Below are positions 1 through 6,305 of a stretch of DNA of 8,451 nucleotides, piece by piece. The stretch is from assembly GCA_934661165.1 (NCBI GenBank), contig CAKUJB010000062.1, forward strand, positions 1 to 8,451, in the 5' to 3' direction. Each line of letters begins with the position of its first letter. The stretch's first letter is position 1. The notes beneath the pieces are model-generated. The model worked only from the letters and a program-made list of their open reading frames with translations, made no database searches and was not told where the DNA came from. This DNA is from an uncultured Microbacteriaceae bacterium (GTDB lineage: Bacteria; Actinomycetota; Actinomycetes; Actinomycetales; Microbacteriaceae). The position numbers and the translations under genes are program-made.

Positions 1-52
1 GATCTATTCGGATTCCGACGAGCCGGCCCCGGCCGGCTCCAAGGTCGAGTGA
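1..52 (+). CDS. C-terminal tail of an upstream gene, probably prolipoprotein diacylglyceryl transferase (partial)
   Basis: Only the last 16 codons and the TGA stop (50-52) lie in the window; the first complete codon is at 2-4. The tail reads IYSDSDEPAPAGSKVE, a hydrophilic acidic/Pro/Ala-rich end without any domain. Lgt proteins of actinobacteria often carry such variable cytoplasmic tails after the last membrane helix, and lgt commonly sits directly before gltB in Microbacteriaceae, so Lgt (transfer of diacylglycerol to the lipobox cysteine of prolipoproteins, in the membrane) is the best guess. That identity rests on synteny knowledge, not on anything diagnostic in these residues. That the stretch is coding is itself inferred from the open frame, codon usage and the distance to gltB. 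Confidence 0.45.
   Translation, partial: IYSDSDEPAPAGSKVE
20..39 (+). repeat. Perfect GC-rich inverted repeat at the end of the upstream gene
   Basis: Nine-base arms (GAGCCGGCC at 20-28 and its reverse complement at 31-39) are separated only by CC. As RNA this gives a stem of about 8 bp with a 4-base loop, ending 10 bases before the upstream stop codon. No U-tract follows, so it is not a classical Rho-independent terminator. It could weaken read-through into gltB, or simply reflect GC-rich Glu-Pro-Ala-Pro-Ala-Gly codons. Confidence 0.4.
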
Positions 53-141
53 CCCGCCACAAGCGGACAGCATCGGTCCTCGTGCCCTGATCAGCGGGGC
101 GCGCCGCATTCGCAGCTCGCAGCGTGCGACATGTCCACGGG

Positions 142-165
142 TCGACGACGCCCCATCGTCGTCGA
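142..165. promoter_or_regulatory. Perfect 9-bp dyad upstream of gltB (operator or leader hairpin candidate)
   Basis: The arm TCGACGACG (142-150) is followed by the 6-base spacer CCCCAT and then the exact reverse complement (157-165). The dyad sits 29 bases before the GTG start of gltB and directly upstream of the AT-rich patch, where a -35 element for a 175-180 hexamer would fall. As DNA it could be a two-fold symmetric regulator site. As RNA it would form a stable hairpin with a hexaloop. It matches neither the GlnR nor the AmtR consensus as I know them. The symmetry is seen directly; the function is inferred. Confidence 0.45.
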
Positions 166-181
166 AACTGTCGATATTTTT

Positions 182-188
182 GAGGAGG
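182..188 (+). promoter_or_regulatory. Ribosome binding site that fixes the gltB start
   Basis: GAGGAGG lies 6 bases before GTG 195, which is ideal spacing. The in-frame TTG at 180 overlaps this element and cannot use it, and the next in-frame GTG (201) is 12 bases away. GTG 195 is therefore the preferred start. Confidence 0.8.
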
Positions 189-194
189 CCCTTC

Positions 195-3100
195 GTGGCC
201 GTGACCCCGAGCCCCTATCAGCGATTCTCCGCGGCCCCCGAGGCCGCCGGACTCTACGACCCCGCCCTCGATCGCGACGCCTGCGGCCTCGCGATGGTCG
301 CGACCCTGCGCGGCACGCCCGGGCACGACATCGTCGCGACGGCGCTCAGCGCGCTGCGCAACCTCGAGCACCGCGGCGCGGTCGGCTCGGACGCCGGCAC
401 GGGCGACGGCGCGGGGATCAACACGCAGATCCCGGACGAGTTCCTCCGCGCGGCCGTCGACTTCGAGCTGCCGCCGGTCGGCCGGTACGCCGTCGGCATG
501 GCCTTCCTCCCGGTCGACGCCAGCGAGCGGGAGGCGGTCGTCGCGGAGATCGGGCGGATCGCGGGGCACGAGCAGCTGCGGGTGCTCGGCTGGCGGGACG
601 TGCCGACGCGCCCCGAGGTGCTCGGCCGGCTCGCGCGGGACGCGATGCCGCACTTCGCGCAGCTCGTCGTCGCCTCGACGCGGCAGGCGGACGGGACGGG
701 GACCGTCGGCGGCCTCGAGCTCGAGCGGCAGGCCTACCGGCTGCGCAAGCGAGCCGAGCGGGAGCTCGAGGTGTACTTCGCCTCGCTGTCGTGCCGCACG
801 CTCGTCTACAAGGGCATGGTGACGACGCTCCAGCTCGAGCCGTTCTACCCCGACCTGTCGGACGCGCGCTTCTCGTCGAAGCTCGCGCTCGTGCATTCGC
901 GCTACTCGACGAACACGTTCCCGTCGTGGCCGCTCGCCCAGCCGTTCCGGATGATCGCGCACAACGGCGAGATCAACACGGTCCAGGGCAACCGGAACTG
1001 GATGCGCGCCCGGCAGTCGCAGCTCGAGTCGGCGCTCATCGGCGACCTGCGCCCGCTGCTGCCGATCAACGCGCCGGGCGCCTCGGACTCCGCGAGCTTC
1101 GACGAGGTGCTCGAGCTGCTCAACCTCGCCGGCCGCTCGCTGCCGCACGCGATGATGATGATGGTCCCGGAGGCCTACGAGAACCGGACCGACATGGATC
1201 CGGACCGCCGCGCATTCTACGAATTCCACTCCATGCTCATGGAGCCGTGGGACGGTCCCGCCGCGCTCGTCTTCACCGACGGCGAGCTCGTCGGCGGGAC
1301 GCTCGACCGCAACGGACTGCGGCCGAGCCGCTACCTCATCACCGACGAGGGCCTCGTCGTGCTCGCGAGCGAGATCGGCGTGCACGCGATCGACCAGGCG
1401 AAGGTCGTCCGCAAGGGGCGCCTGCAGCCCGGCCGGATGTTCCTCGTCGACACGACCGCGGGCCGCATTATCGAGGATGAGGAGATCAAGGCCGAGCTCG
1501 CGAATGCGCGCCCCTACGCGCAGTGGCTCGAGCAGGAGCGCATCGCCCTCGCCGAGCTGCCGGAGCGCGAGCACATCGTCCACACCCCGCTGTCGGTGAA
1601 CCGGCGGCAGAAGACGTTCGGCTACACGGAGGAGGAGGTCCGCATCCTCCTCACGCCGATGGCGGCGACGGGCGCGGAGCCGCTCGGCGCAATGGGGTCC
1701 GACACGCCCGTCGCGGTGCTCTCGGAGCGCCCGCGGACGCTCTTCGACTACTTCACGCAGCAGTTCGCGCAGGTGACGAACCCGCCGCTCGACTCCATCC
1801 GCGAGGAGGTCGTCACCTCGATGCGCTCGAGTCTCGGGCCCGAACGCAACCTGCTCGACGCGACGCCGGTGCACGCGCGCCAGGTCGCGCTCGAGTTCCC
1901 CGTGCTCGACAACGACGAGCTCGCGAAGATCCAGCACATCGACGGCCGCAAGGGCGGCTACCGGGCGGTCACCATCCGCGGCCTGTACGACGTGCTCGAC
2001 CACGAGCACGAGCTCGCGAAGCGGCTCGCCGAGATGTGCGCGGAGGCGGATGCCGCGATCGAGCGCGGCGCCGAGTTCCTCATCCTCTCCGACCGGGACT
2101 CCGACAAGGACTACGCACCGATCCCGTCGCTGCTCATGCTCTCGGCGGTCCACCACCACCTCATCCGGCAGGGCACGCGCATGCGCGTGGGCCTCATCGT
2201 CGAGGCGGGCGACGTCCGCGAGGTGCACCACGTCGCGCTGCTCATCGGCTACGGCGCCTCAGCGGTCAACCCCTACCTCGCGATGGAGACCGCGGAGGAT
2301 CTCGTGCGGCGCGGGATGATCCAGGGCCTGACCCCGGAGAAGGCGGTCGCGAACCTCATCAAGGCGCTCGGCAAGGGCGTGCTCAAGATCATGTCGAAGA
2401 TGGGGATCTCCGTCGTCGGCTCCTACGCCGGCGCGCAGTGCTTCGAGGCGATCGGGCTGAGCCAGGAGTTCGTCGACGAGTACTTCACCGGCACCCGCTC
2501 GATCCTCGGCGGCGTCGGCATCGACGTCATCGCGCGGGAGAACGCCGCGCGGCACGAGCGCGCGTACCCGAAGGAGCCCGCCGCGCTCATCCACGAGCGG
2601 CTCGAGAACGGTGGGGAGTACCAGTGGCGCCGGGAGGGGCCGCCGCACCTGTTCAACCCCGACACCGTCTTCCGCCTGCAGCACGCGACGCGGGAGCGTC
2701 GCTTCGACGTCTTCCGCGACTACACCCGGCTCGTCGACGAGCAGGCGGAGCGGCTCATGACGCTGCGCGGCATGTTCCGCATCAAGCAGGGCGAGCGCTC
2801 CCCGGTGCCCATCGACGAGGTCGAGCCGATCGAGTCGATCCTCAAGCGCTTCAACACCGGCGCGATGAGCTACGGCTCGATCTCGCAGGAGGCGCACGAG
2901 ACGCTCGCGATCGCGATGAACCGCATCGGCGGCCGGTCGAACACGGGCGAGGGCGGCGAGGACGTCGAGCGGCTCCTCGACCCCGAGCGGCGCAGCGCGA
3001 TCAAGCAGGTCGCGTCGGGCCGATTCGGCGTCACGAGCATGTACCTCACGCACGCGACGGACATCCAGATCAAGATGGCGCAGGGCGCGAAGCCGGGGGA

Positions 3101-4775
3101 GGGCGGGCAGCTGCCCGGCCCCAAGGTGTATCCCTGGATCGCCCGCACTCGAGGCGGCACGCCCGGCGTCGGGCTCGTCTCGCCGCCGCCGCACCACGAC
3201 ATCTACTCGATCGAGGACCTCAAGCAGCTCATCTTCGACGTGAAGCGGGCGAACCCCGCGGCGCGCGTCCACGTGAAGCTCGTCTCGCAGTCCGGCATCG
3301 GCGCGGTCGCGGCGGGCGTCGCGAAGGCGAAGGCCGACGTCATCCTCGTGTCCGGGCACGACGGCGGGACCGGCGCGTCGCCACTCAACTCGCTCAAGCA
3401 CGCCGGCACCCCGTGGGAGATCGGGCTCGCCGAGGCGCAGCAGACGCTCATGATCAACGGCATGCGCGACCGCGTCGTCGTGCAGGTCGACGGCCAGATG
3501 AAGACGGGACGCGACGTCATCGTCGCGGCGCTGCTCGGTGCCGAGGAGTACGGCTTCGCGACCGCCCCGCTCGTCGTCTCCGGGTGCATCATGATGCGCG
3601 TCTGCCACCTCAACACGTGCCCCGTGGGGGTCGCGACGCAGAACCCTGAGTTGCGCGCCAGGTTCAGCGGGAAGCCGGAGTTCGTCGTCACGTTCTTCGA
3701 GTACCTCGCCCAGGAGGTCCGGGAGCAGCTCGCCGAGCTCGGCTTCCGCTCGCTCGACGAGGCGATCGGGCGCACCGAGCTCCTCGACGTCGACCAGGCG
3801 GTCCAGCACTGGAAGACGGAGGGACTCGACCTCGGTCCCGTCTTCGCGGGCGCCGCGTTCGCCGCCGACGCGCCGCGGCGCGCCCGGGTCGCGCAGGACC
3901 ACGAGCTCGAGGCGCACTTCGACCGGGAGCTCATCGGCCTGTCGTCCTCGGCGATCGAGCGGCTCGAGCCGGTGTGCATCGAGCTGCCGATCCAGAACAC
4001 CGAGCGGGCGGTCGGCACGATGCTCGGCCACGAGGTGACGAATCGCCACGGGGAGGGCGGGCTGCCGCCCGAGACGATCGACGTGACGCTGCGCGGCACG
4101 GCCGGACAGTCGCTTGGCGCATTCCTGCCCCGCGGGATCATCATCCGTCTCGAGGGCGACGCGAACGACTACGTCGGCAAGGGCCTGTCGGGCGGCGACA
4201 TCGTCGTGCGACCCGATCGGCGCGCGACGTTCGCCGCGGAGCACAACGTCATCGCCGGCAACGTCATCGGCTACGGCGCCACGGGCGGCACCATGTTCCT
4301 CCGCGGCCTCGTCGGCGAGCGCTTCCTCGTGCGCAACTCCGGTGCGACCGCCGTCGTCGAGGGCGTCGGCGACCACGCGCTCGAGTACATGACCGGCGGC
4401 ACCGCCGTCATCCTCGGTCGGACGGGACGCAACCTCGGCGCCGGGATGTCCGGTGGCATCGCGTACGTCCACGGGCTCCGCAAGGAGGCGGTGAATGCGT
4501 CGGCGCTCGCCACCGGCGAGCTCGCCCTCGAGCCGCTCGACCGCGCGGACGTGGAGGTGCTGCGCACGCTGCTGCAGATGCACGTCGAGCGGACGGACTC
4601 GCCCGTCGCCGGCGATATGCTCGCGCACTTCGGCGAGGTCGTCGGCGAGTTCGTCAAGGTGCTGCCGCGCGACTACGCGGCCGTGCTGCGGACCCGCGAG
4701 GCGGCGCTCGGCGAAGGACTCGACCCCGACGGCGATGTGGTGTGGCGGCGGATTCTGGAGGTGACCGGTGGCTGA
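195..4775 (+). CDS. gltB: Glutamate synthase (NADPH), large (alpha) subunit
   Basis: A 1526-residue cytoplasmic flavoprotein, full length for the family. With GltD it converts glutamine + 2-oxoglutarate + NADPH into two glutamates (the GOGAT half of ammonium assimilation). Order of parts: a short propeptide (1-29) ending before the nucleophile Cys30 in DACGLAMVA, which becomes the N-terminus after cleavage; a class II glutaminase domain to about 430 with HSRYSTNTFPSW (from 234), HNGEIN (256-261) and DRNGLRPSRY (371-380); a central linking domain (about 470-770); the FMN/2-oxoglutarate barrel (about 850-1220) with GAMSYGS (889-895), KLVSQSG (from Lys1028) and GHDGGTGASP (from 1054); and a C-terminal GXGXG beta-helix (about 1260-1480). 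The 3Fe-4S ligands are Cys1131, Cys1137 and Cys1142 (C-x5-C-x4-C). All key residues are present and no frameshift is seen. Four ATG codons in a row (1152-1163) encode a conserved Met-rich stretch. The stop overlaps gltD. A TTG start at 180 would add five residues but swallows the ribosome binding site. Confidence 0.97.
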   Translation: MAVTPSPYQRFSAAPEAAGLYDPALDRDACGLAMVATLRGTPGHDIVATALSALRNLEHRGAVGSDAGTGDGAGINTQIPDEFLRAAVDFELPPVGRYAVGMAFLPVDASEREAVVAEIGRIAGHEQLRVLGWRDVPTRPEVLGRLARDAMPHFAQLVVASTRQADGTGTVGGLELERQAYRLRKRAERELEVYFASLSCRTLVYKGMVTTLQLEPFYPDLSDARFSSKLALVHSRYSTNTFPSWPLAQPFRMIAHNGEINTVQGNRNWMRARQSQLESALIGDLRPLLPINAPGASDSASFDEVLELLNLAGRSLPHAMMMMVPEAYENRTDMDPDRRAFYEFHSMLMEPWDGPAALVFTDGELVGGTLDRNGLRPSRYLITDEGLVVLASEIGVHAIDQAKVVRKGRLQPGRMFLVDTTAGRIIEDEEIKAELANARPYAQWLEQERIALAELPEREHIVHTPLSVNRRQKTFGYTEEEVRILLTPMAATGAEPLGAMGSDTPVAVLSERPRTLFDYFTQQFAQVTNPPLDSIREEVVTSMRSSLGPERNLLDATPVHARQVALEFPVLDNDELAKIQHIDGRKGGYRAVTIRGLYDVLDHEHELAKRLAEMCAEADAAIERGAEFLILSDRDSDKDYAPIPSLLMLSAVHHHLIRQGTRMRVGLIVEAGDVREVHHVALLIGYGASAVNPYLAMETAEDLVRRGMIQGLTPEKAVANLIKALGKGVLKIMSKMGISVVGSYAGAQCFEAIGLSQEFVDEYFTGTRSILGGVGIDVIARENAARHERAYPKEPAALIHERLENGGEYQWRREGPPHLFNPDTVFRLQHATRERRFDVFRDYTRLVDEQAERLMTLRGMFRIKQGERSPVPIDEVEPIESILKRFNTGAMSYGSISQEAHETLAIAMNRIGGRSNTGEGGEDVERLLDPERRSAIKQVASGRFGVTSMYLTHATDIQIKMAQGAKPGEGGQLPGPKVYPWIARTRGGTPGVGLVSPPPHHDIYSIEDLKQLIFDVKRANPAARVHVKLVSQSGIGAVAAGVAKAKADVILVSGHDGGTGASPLNSLKHAGTPWEIGLAEAQQTLMINGMRDRVVVQVDGQMKTGRDVIVAALLGAEEYGFATAPLVVSGCIMMRVCHLNTCPVGVATQNPELRARFSGKPEFVVTFFEYLAQEVREQLAELGFRSLDEAIGRTELLDVDQAVQHWKTEGLDLGPVFAGAAFAADAPRRARVAQDHELEAHFDRELIGLSSSAIERLEPVCIELPIQNTERAVGTMLGHEVTNRHGEGGLPPETIDVTLRGTAGQSLGAFLPRGIIIRLEGDANDYVGKGLSGGDIVVRPDRRATFAAEHNVIAGNVIGYGATGGTMFLRGLVGERFLVRNSGATAVVEGVGDHALEYMTGGTAVILGRTGRNLGAGMSGGIAYVHGLRKEAVNASALATGELALEPLDRADVEVLRTLLQMHVERTDSPVAGDMLAHFGEVVGEFVKVLPRDYAAVLRTREAALGEGLDPDGDVVWRRILEVTGG
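4757..4764 (+). promoter_or_regulatory. Strong Shine-Dalgarno of gltD inside the end of gltB
   Basis: GGAGGTGA, a full match to the anti-Shine-Dalgarno end of 16S rRNA, lies 3 bases before GTG 4768 and within the last codons of gltB. It decides the gltD start and allows independent initiation or re-initiation by ribosomes finishing gltB. Confidence 0.8.
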
Positions 4776-6225
4776 TCCCGAGGGCTTTCTCAAGGTGCGC
4801 GAGCGCGAGCTCGCGCCGCGACGGCCGGTGCCGGTGCGGCTCATGGACTGGCGCGAGGTGTACGAGGACGCCGAGTCCGGCATGCTGCGGCGCCAGGCCG
4901 GGCGCTGCATGGACTGCGGCGTGGCGTTCTGCCACCAGGGCTGCCCGCTCGGCAACCTCATCCCGGAGTGGAACGACCTCACCTGGCGCGGCGAGGGGCA
5001 GCAGGCGATCGAGCGGCTCCACGCGACGAACAACTTCCCGGAGTTCACGGGAATCCTCTGCCCCGCGCCGTGCGAGAGCGCCTGCGTGCTGGGCATCAAC
5101 CAGCCGCCTGTGACGATCAAGCAGATCGAGGCGCAGATCGCGGAGGACGCGTGGGGGCACGGCTGGGTGCAGCCGCAGGTGCCCGAGCGGCTCACCGGCA
5201 GGACCGTCGCGGTCGTCGGCTCCGGGCCGGCAGGACTCGCCGCCGCCCAGCAGCTCACGAGGGCGGGACACACCGTCGCGGTGTACGAGCGGGACGACCG
5301 CATCGGCGGTCTGCTGCGCTACGGGATCCCGGACTTCAAGATGGAGAAGCGCCGGGTCGAGCTGCGCGTCGCGCAGATGCAGGCCGAGGGCACCCGCTTC
5401 CGTGCCGGCGTCGAGATCGGCGTCGACATCTCGTGGGCCGACCTCCACGACCGCTACGACGCCGTGCTCATCGCGACGGGGGCGACGGTGCCGCGGGATC
5501 TGCCGATCCCGGGACGCGACCTGCTCGGCGTCCATTTCGCGATGGACTACCTCACGCAGTCGAACCGCGCGAATGCGGGCGACCAGGTCCCCGGGCAGAT
5601 CACGGCGGAGGGCCGGCACGTCATCGTCATCGGCGGCGGCGACACGGGGGCCGACTGCATCGGCACGGCGCACCGCCAGGGGGCGCTGTCCGTCACGAAC
5701 CTCGCGATCGGCAAGCAGCCGCCGCACGAGCGCCCCTCGCACCAGCCGTGGCCGATGATGCCGCAGGTCTTCGAGGTCTCGAGCGCCCATGAGGAGGGCG
5801 GTGACCGGCGCTATCTCGCGTCGACCGTCGAGTTCCTCGACAACGGCGCGGGCGAGGTGCGCGCGCTGCGCGTCGCCGAGACCGAGTACGTCGACGGGCG
5901 CCGCATCCCGAAGTCCGGAACCGAGCACGAGATTCCGGCGGACCTCGTCCTCATCGCGATGGGCTTCACGGGGCCGGAGACGTCGACGCTCGACGCGCAG
6001 CTGCCGCTGCCGGTCGACGCGCGCGGCGGACTCGACCGCGCGCAGGACTACGCGACGAGCGTGAGCGGTGTCTTCGTCGCCGGCGACGCGGGGCGCGGGC
6101 AGTCGCTCATCGTGTGGGCGATCGCGGAGGGGCGCGCGGCAGCGGCGGAGATCGACCGCTTCCTCATGGGCGTCACCGAGCTGCCGGCGCCGGTGCGTCC
6201 GAGCGACCGGGCCATCTCGGTCTGA
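4768..6225 (+). CDS. gltD: Glutamate synthase (NADPH), small (beta) subunit
   Basis: A 485-residue FAD- and NADPH-binding iron-sulfur protein that feeds electrons from NADPH to GltB. The N-terminal Fe-S domain shows Cys47, 50, 55 and 59 (C-x2-C-x4-C-x3-C, followed by PLGNLIPEWN) and Cys98, 102 and 106 (CPAPCESAC), ligands of 4Fe-4S clusters. A first Rossmann fold starts at GSGPAG (151-156) for FAD. The second, for NADPH, has GGGDTGADC (289-297). A last FAD contact, GVFVAGDAGRGQS, lies at 434-446. The length fits stand-alone GltD rather than the larger dihydropyrimidine dehydrogenase-type relatives, and adjacency to gltB settles the role. The GTG start overlaps the gltB end by 8 bases in another frame, a strong sign of one operon with coupled translation. 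No missing motif or truncation is seen. Confidence 0.97.
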   Translation: MADPEGFLKVRERELAPRRPVPVRLMDWREVYEDAESGMLRRQAGRCMDCGVAFCHQGCPLGNLIPEWNDLTWRGEGQQAIERLHATNNFPEFTGILCPAPCESACVLGINQPPVTIKQIEAQIAEDAWGHGWVQPQVPERLTGRTVAVVGSGPAGLAAAQQLTRAGHTVAVYERDDRIGGLLRYGIPDFKMEKRRVELRVAQMQAEGTRFRAGVEIGVDISWADLHDRYDAVLIATGATVPRDLPIPGRDLLGVHFAMDYLTQSNRANAGDQVPGQITAEGRHVIVIGGGDTGADCIGTAHRQGALSVTNLAIGKQPPHERPSHQPWPMMPQVFEVSSAHEEGGDRRYLASTVEFLDNGAGEVRALRVAETEYVDGRRIPKSGTEHEIPADLVLIAMGFTGPETSTLDAQLPLPVDARGGLDRAQDYATSVSGVFVAGDAGRGQSLIVWAIAEGRAAAAEIDRFLMGVTELPAPVRPSDRAISV

Positions 6226-6234
6226 GTCGTTCGG

Positions 6235-6250
6235 CCGCGCCGCAGCGCGG
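6235..6250 (+). terminator. GC hairpin after gltD (weak or partial terminator candidate)
   Basis: CCGCGC (6235-6240) pairs perfectly with GCGCGG (6245-6250) around the tetraloop CGCA, starting 10 bases after the gltD stop. No U-tract follows, so it would at best be a non-canonical actinobacterial terminator, an attenuator, or a 3'-end stabiliser separating gltBD from pyk transcripts. Confidence 0.35.
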
Positions 6251-6257
6251 GAGTCGA

Positions 6258-6263
6258 TACGCT
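6258..6263 (+). promoter_or_regulatory. Possible -10 element of a pyk promoter
   Basis: TACGCT fits the actinobacterial TAnnnT pattern, lies just after the GC hairpin, and would give a 5' untranslated region of about 35 bases before the ATG at 6306. No good -35 is present at 16-18 bases. pyk could instead be transcribed with gltBD, since the gap is only 80 bases. Confidence 0.25.
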
Positions 6264-6305
6264 GATGGGACCGCTGCCCACCACCACTGAGCGGAGACCA
6301 TCAGC

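Larger units (their letters stand above)
53..194 (+). other. gltB leader / intergenic region
   Basis: This 142-base non-coding stretch separates the upstream stop from gltB. It holds the 9-bp dyad at 142-165, the only AT-rich patch (174-181), and the gltB ribosome binding site at 182-188. The whole stretch has a single TA dinucleotide (175-176), so TATTTT at 175-180 is the only possible TAnnnT-type -10 hexamer. That element would start transcription at about 185-188, inside the ribosome binding site. Either gltB is made from a very short-leader mRNA, or it uses a non-canonical promoter, or it is reached by read-through from upstream. No convincing TTGACA-like -35 was seen. Confidence 0.6.

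Noticed and set aside
87..94. Palindrome CTGATCAG in the gltB leader
   Set aside because: An isolated 8-base palindrome without flanking symmetry is expected by chance and shows no link to a promoter.
142..165. ANTAR target hairpin (hexaloop) controlling gltB by the nearby PdtaR-like protein
   Set aside because: The loop has six bases, but the transcribed strand reads CCCCAU and lacks the A at position 1 and G at position 4; only the non-transcribed strand (ATGGGG) fits. No second paired hairpin was seen.
164..168. GAAAC as a GlnR half-site in the gltB leader
   Set aside because: The partner GTnAC at the required 6-base spacing is absent on either side, so a five-base match alone is not significant.
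1152..1163. Run of four ATG codons in gltB as a possible slippage tract
   Set aside because: It is in frame, short, and encodes the Met-rich segment before PEAY that is normal for the glutaminase domain.
131..1480. A 449-codon plus-strand frame starting at ATG 131 before and within gltB
   Set aside because: It is out of frame with gltB, almost entirely Arg/Ala/Pro/Gly, has no ribosome binding site, and its start lies in the gltB leader.
2259..5303. A 1014-codon open frame on the minus strand opposite gltB and gltD
   Set aside because: It is a shadow of strong G/C third-position bias. The translation is Arg/Asp/Leu/Ala/Val-rich with no recognisable domain, whereas the plus-strand frames carry complete enzyme motifs.
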